This document shows positions 43,495 to 52,229 of a stretch of DNA of 64,000 nt, in pieces. The first letter of the stretch is position 1, and the number at the start of each line of letters is the position of its first letter. The notes beneath the pieces are model-generated. The model made no database searches, was not told the origin of the DNA, and saw only the letters and a program-made list of their open reading frames with translations. This stretch comes from Lewinella sp. LCG006. Its GTDB lineage: Bacteria > Bacteroidota > Bacteroidia > Chitinophagales > Saprospiraceae. The stretch covers positions 5,251,802 through 5,315,801 of the forward strand of contig NZ_CP160680.1 of the NCBI RefSeq assembly GCF_040784935.1, given 5' to 3'. A program made the position numbers and the translations under genes.

Positions 43495-44637
43495 TTATTC
43501 CTTGATGATCACTGCATTCAGTGCCCTCAATGCCAGTGCTGTAGCCAAGAGTGGATCATCCTCTTTATTAGGTCCTCCCCAAGGATTACTAAATGAGCCA
43601 TCGGAAGCTTGTTTGACTGACAGCAGCTTCACAATCTCCTGCCGCCAGGTATTTTCGAGGGGTAGGTATCCAATTTTTTCCAATTGTGCATATGCCTGTG
43701 CTCTTACTGCCAGGTGATAATAAAAAAGCACCTTTTCCCAGTTGCCGGGGCGCCCTGGTGTGATTCCACTCACCTGGTCCCATCGTTCGTGGGCCAAAAG
43801 CCACTTGGCAGCTGCGATTACGCTTAGAGTGTCTATCTCGGGTAAGCTCAATAAAGCCAGTAGACCATCAGCCGTAGCTGTAGCGTAGGAAATCCTTTCG
43901 TGGGTTTGGTCATCTGCTTTGTTGGAGCCGAGGGTATAGGTGGAACTACAAAATCCACCGTCTTCGTTTTGTAGGCGTTCCAAAAATACTTTGGCTGCTG
44001 ACCAACAGGCGTGAGTAGGGTTGAATTTTATTTTTTGCATGGCTTCTAATACGCGACGCGTATGCGAAAGGTCGACATGGCCTACTTCCCCCAAAGGCAG
44101 GTTTTGTTCGCCAAAGCCCCATGCACCATAGGCTGGATGTGCGAAGGCAATCCCACGTTCTTCCACGAATTGTTGTTGAATCAGGTATTTCTCAAGATGA
44201 GGTTGCAGCAGTGTATCGAGTTTTATAGGGCACTGCGGCCATATTTTCAATAAATAGGACGTAGCATATACCGGATATTCTACCACATACGGCCCTTTCA
44301 AGCCGATAGCACCCTCTGTATTGAGCTGTTCGAGCAAAAAAGTATAGGCCGCGACCGAATGGTTAGCTTGAACATCAATGGTATTAGATGCCTGTAGCAC
44401 ATCTACGATGTAGGGCGTATAAGCTACCCCTCCACGTAAAATGCCATGCGTTTTGCTGTGCCAGCCACCGTCTTCGGCTTGTTGCTCCAATAGCCAATGA
44501 ATGGTTTTTTCCTGGATTTGGAGTGCTTTGACTTGTACTTCTTCCTTTGTTGGCAGATTTGAATCATTACAACCAGGAAGAATAAGTAAAATGAGGAGCA
44601 GTTGTAAAATCAAGATAATCAGGCGAAAACGATGCAT
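43495..44637 (-). CDS. Lipoprotein with prenyltransferase/squalene-cyclase-like toroid fold
   Basis: The product is 380 aa. The signal peptide ends in LPGC (Cys23), so it is a lipoprotein. The mature part shows repeated QxxDGGW/F units (EQQAEDGGWHS, LQNEDGGFCSS, KQASDGSFSNPWGG), spaced as in the alpha/alpha toroid of squalene cyclases and prenyltransferases. The DxDD catalytic motif of cyclases is not seen, and location on the cell surface or periplasm makes a binding or scaffolding role likelier than terpene cyclisation (inference). It stands alone between two convergent or divergent neighbours. Confidence 0.75.
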   Translation of the reverse strand: MHRFRLIILILQLLLILLILPGCNDSNLPTKEEVQVKALQIQEKTIHWLLEQQAEDGGWHSKTHGILRGGVAYTPYIVDVLQASNTIDVQANHSVAAYTFLLEQLNTEGAIGLKGPYVVEYPVYATSYLLKIWPQCPIKLDTLLQPHLEKYLIQQQFVEERGIAFAHPAYGAWGFGEQNLPLGEVGHVDLSHTRRVLEAMQKIKFNPTHACWSAAKVFLERLQNEDGGFCSSTYTLGSNKADDQTHERISYATATADGLLALLSLPEIDTLSVIAAAKWLLAHERWDQVSGITPGRPGNWEKVLFYYHLAVRAQAYAQLEKIGYLPLENTWRQEIVKLLSVKQASDGSFSNPWGGPNKEDDPLLATALALRALNAVIIKE

Positions 44638-44704
44638 ATAAGCGTTAAATTGGTGTGTGAAATAATAATTTTATCTTTTCTCCATTGAAAAGATGTGAGA
44701 TTAT

Positions 44705-44736
44705 TTGGAGTTTTGTAAAAGAATATGCTAACTTTG
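44705..44736 (+). promoter_or_regulatory. Promoter for a short RNA or attenuated leader
   Basis: TTG (44705-44707), a 21-bp spacer and TAACTTTG (44729-44736) match the consensus. Transcription would begin near 44743, far from the rocD start at 45091. Confidence 0.6.
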
Positions 44737-44742
44737 TACCAG

Positions 44743-44835
44743 TTGTTAACACAACAAGATTTTAGTTTTCACATCAGAGAGAGCGCGTTTTTAAAGGAGC
44801 CCTGCCTATCTTATTTCAGGGCTCACTTTTTTTTT
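44743..44835 (+). ncRNA. Candidate small RNA of about 93 nt
   Basis: The interval runs from the predicted start below a consensus promoter to a strong intrinsic terminator. It contains no credible coding frame with a start codon and Shine-Dalgarno-like sequence. A TTGTTAACACAA inverted motif lies near its 5' end. It may instead be the prematurely terminated leader of rocD. Confidence 0.4.
44797..44835 (+). terminator. Strong intrinsic terminator upstream of rocD
   Basis: GAGCCCTG pairs perfectly with CAGGGCTC around a 12-nt loop, followed by AC and nine T. The gene behind it ends far away on the other strand, so it must end a short transcript starting near 44743. Confidence 0.82.
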
Positions 44836-44919
44836 ATACCCTCCTCCTCTTTTTTCTCTAATCATCCTTTGTTGGCTCATCTTATCTAAGGAAAATATAT
44901 TCTACCTTAGCGCACGATT

Positions 44920-45056
44920 CTTAGCAATTTGACGGAAATAACTTATTCCATTTTTTTCAACGATTCGCGAATATTTTCACGCAAGCTCCTTTTAGTTGCT
45001 TGCTTAGAAAATTTTAGCGAATCAAAAATGGAATCAGCTATTTTTGTTCCGTCACT
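44920..45056. repeat. Dispersed terminal-inverted-repeat element, copy 2
   Basis: This is the reverse-orientation partner of 53-212. GACGGAAATAACTTATTCCA at the left and ATGGAATCAGCTATTTTTGT plus TCCGTCA at the right are the inverted ends. The core TTAGCGAATC...CGATTCGCG-containing segment is nearly identical to copy 1 but lacks the 27-bp palindrome. It supplies a spurious in-frame extension to rocD. Confidence 0.8.
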
Positions 45057-45090
45057 TATGTATTGTGTGAAAAAACAAATAGAGCAAAAA

Positions 45091-46380
45091 ATGACGCCAA
45101 CCACCACACTTTCTTCTTCGGAATTAATGCAGCTCGAAGATCGTTTCGGAGCTCATAATTACCATCCTCTTCCCGTAGTATTGTCAAAAGGCCGTGGCGT
45201 GTATGTATGGGACGCTGAAGGCAAGCGTTACTACGATTTTCTTTCTGCTTATTCGGCTGTTAATCAAGGGCATTGTCATCCACGGATTGTTAATGCGCTT
45301 GTTGAACAAGCGCGTGAGTTAACCCTTACTTCGCGTGCTTTTTATAATGACCAATTAGGGCCTTACGAGAAATACCTCACTGAATATTTCGGTTTCGATA
45401 AGGTATTGCCGATGAATACGGGAGCAGAAGGCGTGGAAACGGCAATAAAAATTGCTCGTAAGTGGGGTTACGAGAAAAAAGGCATCCCCAATGGTGAGGC
45501 CAGGATTATTGTCTGTGGACAAAATTTTCACGGTCGCACCACTACCATTATCTCTTTCTCGAGTGATCCGGACGCGAAAGGTAATTTTGGTCCTTACACG
45601 CCAGGTTTTCAATCGATCCCTTACAATGATTTACCTGCGTTAAAAGCAGCCCTGAGCCATGAACCTGAGAAAATAGCGGCTTTTTTGGTAGAACCAATTC
45701 AGGGAGAAGCCGGTGTATTTGTGCCAGATGAAGGTTTTCTTGCTGCTGCAGCAGACCTTTGCCGCGAACACAATGTACTGTTTATTGCTGACGAAATCCA
45801 AACGGGCATCGGCCGTACAGGGGCTTTATTGCGGGTTTGTGGAGACTGCAACTGCCAAGGCCACTGTGAGCAACAGGCGACGTATACCCGGCCGGATATT
45901 TTAATCTTGGGTAAAGCCATTTCTGGAGGCGTCTATCCCGTTTCGGCGGTTTTGGCGGATGATCGGATCATGGAAGTAATTAAACCAGGGCAGCACGGTA
46001 GTACTTTCGGTGGCAACCCGTTGGGATGTGCCGTGGCCATGGAAGCCCTGGAGGTCATTCGTGATGAAAAATTGACGCAAAATGCTCGTGCCTTAGGAGT
46101 GCGTTTCCGCGAACGAATGCAAAACCTGGTTGATCAATACCCGGAAATGCTAAAACTGGTAAGAGGCAAAGGATTACTCAATGCCGTGGTGATCAATGAC
46201 AGTCCGGAGAGTAAGACAGCGTGGAATATCTGTGTCAGTCTTGCAGAGCATGGCCTTTTAGCCAAACCTACTCATGGAAATATCATTCGCTTTGCACCAC
46301 CTTTGGTCATGACCGAGGAGCAGTTGGAGGAATGCTGTGATATCATTGGCACAGTGATCGCAAAATTTGCGGAAAAATAA
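45091..46380 (+). CDS. rocD: Ornithine--oxo-acid aminotransferase
   Basis: The product is 429 aa from ATG 45091 (MTPTTTLSSSELMQLEDRFG). The frame is open from 44929, but those 54 codons lie in a repeat element. RocD converts ornithine and 2-oxoglutarate to glutamate semialdehyde and glutamate with PLP. Signs are HNYHPLPVVLSKGRGVYVWD, SAYSAVNQGHCHPRI, MNTGAEGVETAIKIARKWG, FLVEPIQGEAGV, ADEIQTGIGRTG and the PLP lysine (Lys275) in LGKAISGGVYPVSA. An insertion just before it holds CGDCNCQGHC (Cys250, 253, 255, 259), absent from the textbook enzyme and possibly metal-binding. Confidence 0.94.
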   Translation: MTPTTTLSSSELMQLEDRFGAHNYHPLPVVLSKGRGVYVWDAEGKRYYDFLSAYSAVNQGHCHPRIVNALVEQARELTLTSRAFYNDQLGPYEKYLTEYFGFDKVLPMNTGAEGVETAIKIARKWGYEKKGIPNGEARIIVCGQNFHGRTTTIISFSSDPDAKGNFGPYTPGFQSIPYNDLPALKAALSHEPEKIAAFLVEPIQGEAGVFVPDEGFLAAAADLCREHNVLFIADEIQTGIGRTGALLRVCGDCNCQGHCEQQATYTRPDILILGKAISGGVYPVSAVLADDRIMEVIKPGQHGSTFGGNPLGCAVAMEALEVIRDEKLTQNARALGVRFRERMQNLVDQYPEMLKLVRGKGLLNAVVINDSPESKTAWNICVSLAEHGLLAKPTHGNIIRFAPPLVMTEEQLEECCDIIGTVIAKFAEK

Positions 46381-46426
46381 GTGATATAATATTGCGGAAA
46401 AAGCCAGAGATGGTAATGATAACTCT

Positions 46427-46457
46427 AAGGGGGCGGAATGCAACATTCAGCCCCCTT
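46427..46457 (+). terminator. Hairpin after rocD
   Basis: AAGGGGGC pairs with GCCCCCTT, and the interior GAATG/CATTC also pairs, giving an almost continuous stem. There is no strong T-tract, so it may protect the mRNA end rather than terminate alone. Confidence 0.55.
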
Positions 46458-46511
46458 CGTCACGTTTATAGACTTGTTGGCACTTTGTTGGCCCACTAAC
46501 ATGCGAAACAT

Positions 46512-46542
46512 TTGACAACTTCCTAAGATTAATTGTAATTTG
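46512..46542 (+). promoter_or_regulatory. Near-consensus promoter for the large TPR protein gene
   Basis: TTG (46512-46514), a 21-bp spacer and TAATTTG (46536-46542), one base short of TAnnTTTG, lie about 50 bp before the start codon. Confidence 0.4.
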
Positions 46543-46593
46543 TACCTTGTACCCTTTAGAAAATCAACTACTATCAACCAACTTACACCACCA

Positions 46594-49500
46594 ATGCTGA
46601 AACGATTGTTGCCCTTTTTGGTGGCCGTGTTTTTCGCAGGCTGGATAGCCGCACAAGAGACCACCGTCTACACGGAAGCTTACCGAGCCTATAAGCGTGG
46701 CGAGCTTTTCTTTGATGATGGACTTTATGCCAAGGCCCAGAACGAATTTCGCGAAGCCATAGATGAATCTCGTCAAATCAACGAAGCTGATTCTCGCCTG
46801 ATTAAAACCAAGGCTGAATTAGGTTATGCACAATCCGCTGTCCGACTTGGACAAACAGACGGGGAGAAGCTCATCCTTGAATTTATTCGGAATTATTCAC
46901 CTGATCCTATAGCCAATCAAGCTTTGATCGAAATAGCCAATTACTATTTTGATAACCGGGATTACGATAAAGCGGTTGCTTACCTTAGCAGAGTACCTAC
47001 TTCGGGGCTTTCCAGAGAGGAACGCGCTGCAGTTCGCTTTAAATTGGGTTATGCTCAATTTGTGAAAAAAGATTTTGCTGCAGCAAAAACCAATTTCAGG
47101 GAAATCAAGGATTTGGATACGGAGTTTTTCTATCCCTCTAATTACTATTTGGGTCTTTGTTATTTCTACGAAGGAGATTATGACAATGCTGTTCGCCAGT
47201 TTCGTTTGGTAGAACGTTCGAACAAGTACGACGACTATATCCCTTATTATACCGCCCAGATCTATTTCGCTCAGCGCCGATTTGATGAGTTGATTGCTTA
47301 TGCTGAGCCTCGTTTGTCGGAGCCGAGCTTGAAAAATCAGAAAGAAATCTATCAGCTGGTTGGTCAGGCTTATTTTGAGAAAGGAGATTTCCCTAAAGCC
47401 CTGGGGTATCTTGAGTATTATGCTGACCGTTCTGGCCGCTTGCGAGCGGAGGAGTTTTATCAGTTGGGGTATACGCAATACAAAACCGGTGATTACGCCA
47501 AGGCTATCCGCAATTTTCAGGAAGTAAGTGGGCAAGATAATGAAATGGGGCAGGCTGCCAATTATTACTTGGGAGAAGCTTATCTGCGTAATGGTGACCG
47601 CTCTTCAGCGCGTGCGTCTTTTGGTAATGCCAAACGGATGACCTACGACAGGGCACTGGCGGAAGAGGCCAACTTCAACTACGGTAAGCTTTCTTACGAG
47701 ATGAAAGATCCCCAGGAAGCCATCGATGCTTTCCAAAAGGTGACCACGACGAGCCCTTATTATGTAGAAGCCCAAACGCTGATGGGAGAGATTTTTCTGT
47801 CCTATCGGAATTACGAGCAGGCCCTGCAAATATTGGATGCAATGCCCAACAAGCCACCTCAGCTGCAAGAAAGTCACCAGAAAGTACTGGTTTTAAGAGG
47901 TATCCAACTTTTGCAGGAAAACAATCCTGCTGAAGCCAAGACGCTATTTAATCGTTCGTTACAATTTCCGATTGACACCCGTAGCCAGGCACTGGCACTC
48001 TATTGGTTGGCAGATATTGCTCACCGAGAAGGTAACTACAATGAGAGTATTCGGTTGAATAGTCAGTTTCTCACCTTGGCTAAAAGCCAGACCGGACTGC
48101 CCGATGAGTCATCGCTTTTTTCTGGTAATTATCTACAAGGATACAACTACCTGAAGCAGGATAACTTCCCCGCTGCGCTGGATTATTTCCGTGCTACGGT
48201 AGAAGGGATCAAACGAAATCGTTCCTTCATCGCCAATCCGGCTGTTCGGGATGATATGCTTGGTGATGCGGTATTGCGAACGGGTGATGCTTATTTCAAG
48301 CGCAATGAGTACAATCAAGCCATTCAGTATTACGACGAAGCGGTGAATAACAAATACAGTGGTTTTGTTTACGCTTTGTACCAAAAAGCCCTTCTCGAAG
48401 GGCTACGAAATCGTAGTGCACAGAAGATTTTAGCATTGGAGCAAATTGTCTCAGAATACCCCAACTCAGAATATGCAGATGACGCCCTGTTTCAGTTAGG
48501 TATTACCTACCAGGAAATTGGCCAGCCCAGCCGAGCTATCGAGCCTCTACGCCGCTTGGTCAGTCAGTACAAAAGCAGTTCTGATTTAGTCGTTTCTTCT
48601 TATTTGCGACTTGGCTTGATCAACTATAACCTGGGTAACCAGGAGGCTGCCATCAATTACTACAAGCAAGTATTTTCGAATAACCCCAGCCCCGAGGAGA
48701 TCAATGTTGCTTTAGCGGCATTAGATGAAATTTATGTGTCGGATATGGGGCGGCCAGATTTATTGGAAGCTTTCTTGCGGACGATTCCGAATTACAATTT
48801 CAATGATTTTTCCCGCGACAGTTTATTCTTCCGTTCGGCGGAAACGCAGTACGAAAACGGCAACTACCAGCGCGCGGTGGAAGGCTATCAAAACTACCTC
48901 AACCAGTTTCCTAGTGGTATCAATGTGCTTACTGCTCGTTATCACAAAGGAGAGAGCCACGCCGTTTTACGTCAGTACGATGAAGCACTGGTCAACTACG
49001 ATTGGGTAGTGGCCCAAGGGCCAAGCCGTTTTTATTTGCGTAGTTTAGAAAAAGCAGCCCTCATCGCCTATAATCATGCACAGGATTTTAATAAATCTTA
49101 CGATTTGTATACCCGACTAGAGCAAGCTGCGGATACCGAAGAGTTGCGTTTTGAAGCCCAGTTAGGTGGAATGAGATCAGCGTACAGGATCGGTAATTCC
49201 CAGGCTGTTTATGCGCTCGCCAATAAAGTTTCGAGCAACCCGAAAGCAACGGAACTACAGCGGGCGACGGCCAATTTCTACATTGGCAAAATAGCATTTG
49301 ATCGAAGCGATTACACTGCATCATTGGCAGCACTCAATGAGACCATCCGTTTGAGTGACAATGAGCAGACTGCCGAGGCTCGTTATTTAAGGGCTTACAT
49401 TTATTACCAGCGCCGCGACCTGGACAAGGCCAAAGAACTGACCCTGGCCGCCAACCGTGAGAGCTCGGGTTATCCGTACTGGGTAGCGAAATGTGTGATT

Positions 49501-49710
49501 CTCTTGTCGGATATATTTGTAGAACAAGGTGACTTGTACAATGGCAGAGCGGCTTTGGAAGCACTGCTGGAAAATTACAAAGAAGATCAAGCACTGATCG
49601 CAGAAGCACGGCAAAAACTGAACCGGGTGAATGGGATGATAAATCAGGGAAGCCGTCTTGATCGTTCTGATCCTAACCAACTACAATTTGAAGGAGGAGG
49701 GGGGAATTAA
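46594..49710 (+). CDS. Large periplasmic tetratricopeptide-repeat protein
   Basis: The product is 1038 aa from ATG 46594 (MLKRLLPFLVAVFFAGWIAA); an in-frame start at 46540 would precede the signal peptide with 18 atypical residues. The mature protein is almost entirely TPR units, for example AYRAYKRGELFFDDGLYAKA, YLGLCYFYEGDYDNAVRQFR, AQIYFAQRRFDELIAYAE, YQLGYTQYKTGDYAKAIRNF and YRKGESHAVLRQYDEALVNY-like units, about twenty or more. It ends in a Gly tail. Such long TPR solenoids serve as scaffolds. The next gene, 48 bp on, encodes a beta-barrel protein, suggesting an envelope complex (inference). Confidence 0.88.
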   Translation: MLKRLLPFLVAVFFAGWIAAQETTVYTEAYRAYKRGELFFDDGLYAKAQNEFREAIDESRQINEADSRLIKTKAELGYAQSAVRLGQTDGEKLILEFIRNYSPDPIANQALIEIANYYFDNRDYDKAVAYLSRVPTSGLSREERAAVRFKLGYAQFVKKDFAAAKTNFREIKDLDTEFFYPSNYYLGLCYFYEGDYDNAVRQFRLVERSNKYDDYIPYYTAQIYFAQRRFDELIAYAEPRLSEPSLKNQKEIYQLVGQAYFEKGDFPKALGYLEYYADRSGRLRAEEFYQLGYTQYKTGDYAKAIRNFQEVSGQDNEMGQAANYYLGEAYLRNGDRSSARASFGNAKRMTYDRALAEEANFNYGKLSYEMKDPQEAIDAFQKVTTTSPYYVEAQTLMGEIFLSYRNYEQALQILDAMPNKPPQLQESHQKVLVLRGIQLLQENNPAEAKTLFNRSLQFPIDTRSQALALYWLADIAHREGNYNESIRLNSQFLTLAKSQTGLPDESSLFSGNYLQGYNYLKQDNFPAALDYFRATVEGIKRNRSFIANPAVRDDMLGDAVLRTGDAYFKRNEYNQAIQYYDEAVNNKYSGFVYALYQKALLEGLRNRSAQKILALEQIVSEYPNSEYADDALFQLGITYQEIGQPSRAIEPLRRLVSQYKSSSDLVVSSYLRLGLINYNLGNQEAAINYYKQVFSNNPSPEEINVALAALDEIYVSDMGRPDLLEAFLRTIPNYNFNDFSRDSLFFRSAETQYENGNYQRAVEGYQNYLNQFPSGINVLTARYHKGESHAVLRQYDEALVNYDWVVAQGPSRFYLRSLEKAALIAYNHAQDFNKSYDLYTRLEQAADTEELRFEAQLGGMRSAYRIGNSQAVYALANKVSSNPKATELQRATANFYIGKIAFDRSDYTASLAALNETIRLSDNEQTAEARYLRAYIYYQRRDLDKAKELTLAANRESSGYPYWVAKCVILLSDIFVEQGDLYNGRAALEALLENYKEDQALIAEARQKLNRVNGMINQGSRLDRSDPNQLQFEGGGGN

Positions 49711-49758
49711 CCCTAGTAGGAACGGAATTTTCTTTTCATCAATTAGTAATCGTTTAGT

Positions 49759-51390
49759 ATGAAATATATAGGAAGTATCTGCTTGATGTTGTTCTGCTTG
49801 AGTGTAGTTGCTCAGAACGACTTGCCACCTGGGCAGGTAGATGTGGTTAAAAGCTTTGAGGCGCGTTTGGCGGAAGCCAATCGGATAAATGTACGGCCAG
49901 AACTCCCTCCGCTGGATTCTACCGTTCGCCGGCTCAATTACAATGTCATATCCAAAGATGTTTCGGTGGAGTACTTGGCACCACGAATTCGTCCGCTCGC
50001 TTTTCGCACGGAAGAACCACCAGAAATCTATGATGGGTATGCACGTCTGGGGGTAGGTTATCCCAATGCTTTTTACGGAGAGCTTTCTTACAATATCACC
50101 CAGAATGAAGATTTTGACTTTGGTATCGAATTGATGCGGTACACTGCTAATAACAAGAAAAAGGTCGAAAATCAGCGATATAGCAATAATAGCTTAGGGC
50201 TTGACGGTACTTATTATTTTGAGGAGGGATTTGCCGTAAACGGTAAAATTGGCTATCAAAATGACGGCGTCTACTACTATGGTTATAACGATATCAATGA
50301 AGAATTGGACACTTTGCTTTACTCCTTTACGGATGATGAAGTGCGGCAGCGATTTGGTATTTTCGACTTCGGCCTCAATATATTCAACGGTGAACGGACC
50401 CAGGGAGATTTTGACTACCGTGCTGGGGTAGATATTTACCTGATGGACGATAATTACGCCGCTCGGGAAAATGGCATGTTGTTGACCTTGGAAGGAACTA
50501 AGTGGTTTGCTGAAAAGCACCCTTTGAACATTGTCCTCAAAACGGATTTTTCAACCTTCCGCGACACGATGAAGCAAACCCTTAACAACTTCTATCTGGA
50601 GCCAAGCTATACCTACCATGGCGATGCTTTCCAGGTGAAGATTGGGGCTAATATTACTTCTTTTGAAGATAACTTTTCGCTTTTCCCTAATCTGGAAGCC
50701 AGTGCAAATATTGTTCAGGGGGCACTTACTGCTTTCGTAGGAGCCAATGGATCACTCACGAAAAATAACTTCCGAAACTTGATCGAGTACAATCCCTTTT
50801 TAAGGAGTCGTATGAAGATTCGCAACTCTAAATGGTCGGAGTATTACGGTGGTGTAAAAGGAACGATTGCTGGTATTACTTACCAAGGGCAAATAGGTTA
50901 TAAGGCAATAGATGATCTGGCCTTATTCCAACTCAACGACCCGCTGGAAAGCATTCCGCGTTTTGATGTGCAGTACGATACCGCTACGATTGTTACCATC
51001 AAGGGAACTATTATTATGCCATTGTTTGAGGGTTTAGAAGTGACGGGCTCCGTAAGTCAGAATTTCTTTTCGCTAGAGCGGGAAGAGAAACCTTGGCACC
51101 TGCCTTCGTTTACCGTAAATGCTGGTGCTCGCTATACAACACCTGAGCGTAAATTCTCCCTCAAGGCAGATTTCTTCCTGGAAAATGGCGTCCCTTACCG
51201 GAATACCGCAGGAGAAGTGGATAACCTCAATGCCTTGTTTGATCTAAGCATCATGGGGGAATACTACATCACCAAAAACATCGGTGCCTGGGTGCAGTTG
51301 AACAACCTGGCCGGAAACAATCGCCAGCGTTGGTTCCGTTATCCTACCCTGGGCTTGAATGCCATGGTGGGGGTGAGTGCGCGGTTTTAG
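49759..51390 (+). CDS. Outer membrane beta-barrel protein, TonB-receptor-like without plug
   Basis: The product is 543 aa with a signal peptide (MKYIGSICLMLFCLSVVAQ). A short proline-rich N-terminal region (DLPPGQVDVVKSFEARLAEA, VRPELPPLDST) is followed by about 440 residues of alternating beta-strand pattern (YARLGVGYPNAFYGELSYNI, VNGKIGYQNDGVYYYGYND) ending in SARF, a typical outer membrane barrel terminus. No plug or carboxypeptidase-like domain is present, so transport by a TonB mechanism is doubtful. It follows the large TPR gene by 48 bp on the same strand. Confidence 0.78.
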   Translation: MKYIGSICLMLFCLSVVAQNDLPPGQVDVVKSFEARLAEANRINVRPELPPLDSTVRRLNYNVISKDVSVEYLAPRIRPLAFRTEEPPEIYDGYARLGVGYPNAFYGELSYNITQNEDFDFGIELMRYTANNKKKVENQRYSNNSLGLDGTYYFEEGFAVNGKIGYQNDGVYYYGYNDINEELDTLLYSFTDDEVRQRFGIFDFGLNIFNGERTQGDFDYRAGVDIYLMDDNYAARENGMLLTLEGTKWFAEKHPLNIVLKTDFSTFRDTMKQTLNNFYLEPSYTYHGDAFQVKIGANITSFEDNFSLFPNLEASANIVQGALTAFVGANGSLTKNNFRNLIEYNPFLRSRMKIRNSKWSEYYGGVKGTIAGITYQGQIGYKAIDDLALFQLNDPLESIPRFDVQYDTATIVTIKGTIIMPLFEGLEVTGSVSQNFFSLEREEKPWHLPSFTVNAGARYTTPERKFSLKADFFLENGVPYRNTAGEVDNLNALFDLSIMGEYYITKNIGAWVQLNNLAGNNRQRWFRYPTLGLNAMVGVSARF

Positions 51391-51439
51391 GTTGTTGAGG
51401 TGATTTTACCACATAGGAAGGGCGAAATTACTTGTCTTT

Positions 51440-51479
51440 CAAAACCCCGAATCCTGCCGTGGCAGGATTCGGGGTTTTG
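51440..51479. terminator. Perfect 19-bp bidirectional terminator
   Basis: CAAAACCCCGAATCCTGCC pairs perfectly with its inverse around a 2-nt GT centre. A and T runs bracket the stem. It lies between the barrel protein gene (+) and the rhomboid gene (-). Confidence 0.82.
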
Positions 51480-51530
51480 TGTTTAAGACTAAAGCCCCCA
51501 CTTGTAGCTGTAGTCAGTGACAATAAGGTA

Positions 51531-51570
51531 AGCAGCTCTCGGACAACTTCAAAGTTGCTCGAGAGCTGCT
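51531..51570. repeat. 40-bp interrupted palindrome
   Basis: AGCAGCTCTCG pairs with CGAGAGCTGCT and CAACTT with AAGTTG inside, around a short centre. It lies just past the rhomboid stop but lacks a T-tract. It could be a processing or stability hairpin for the rhomboid operon. Confidence 0.6.
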
Positions 51571-51572
51571 TG

Positions 51573-52223
51573 CTAAAACCCAGGAAACGGCTGCGGCCCT
51601 GCCATCAATTGTTCCAACATAAAGTGCAACAAACTTGGCTGTTTGATGGCACTGGCAATGATGATGAAAGCGATACCGTAGATGGCTCCTGTAAGGTGAG
51701 CATTGTGGCCGATGTTATCGACACCTTTTTTGTCCATGTAAGAGGAGTACCACAAAAAGCCAACGCCGATCAAGATACCCGGCAGGGGAGGGAAAATAAA
51801 CCAGTCCCAGGGAGAAAAAAGAATATACATCAAGGATAGGGCAGAAGTGGCTCCGGATGCCCCCAAAGCACTGTAGGCATAGTTGTCTTGGTAGCGAAAA
51901 TAGGAAGGGATATTGGCTACCACGATGGCGCTGAAGTAAAAAGCAATAAAAGCAACCCGTCCCATTACCGGGCCAAAGAGACCATTTTCGTGAACGAAAA
52001 TACTTTCTACGGTTTCCCCGAAAATATAGAGCGCCCACATATTGAAAAGCAAATGGGAAAAATCACCGTGAATGAGCCCACTGGTAAAAAATCGGTAATA
52101 TTCGCCTTTACGGATATCAACGGGGCGAAACATCAGCTTGGCCCTCATCTCCGGATTGTTAAAAGCCTGGTAGGAGATCAAACAGGTCAGGACGATGATG
52201 ACCAAGGTAAGTGTAATATTCAT
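51573..52223 (-). CDS. Rhomboid-family intramembrane serine protease
   Basis: The product is 216 aa. Rhomboids cut substrates within the membrane. About six helices are visible. HGDFSHLLFNMWALYIFGE carries the conserved His and Asn of helix 2, the catalytic serine is in ALGASGATSAL and the catalytic histidine in HNAHLTGAIYG. Thus the Ser-His dyad is intact. It starts 6 bp after the rlmH stop, at the end of a DUF389-pncA-rlmH-rhomboid series. The substrate is not known. Confidence 0.92.
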   Translation of the reverse strand: MNITLTLVIIVLTCLISYQAFNNPEMRAKLMFRPVDIRKGEYYRFFTSGLIHGDFSHLLFNMWALYIFGETVESIFVHENGLFGPVMGRVAFIAFYFSAIVVANIPSYFRYQDNYAYSALGASGATSALSLMYILFSPWDWFIFPPLPGILIGVGFLWYSSYMDKKGVDNIGHNAHLTGAIYGIAFIIIASAIKQPSLLHFMLEQLMAGPQPFPGF

Positions 52224-52229
52224 ATCTGG

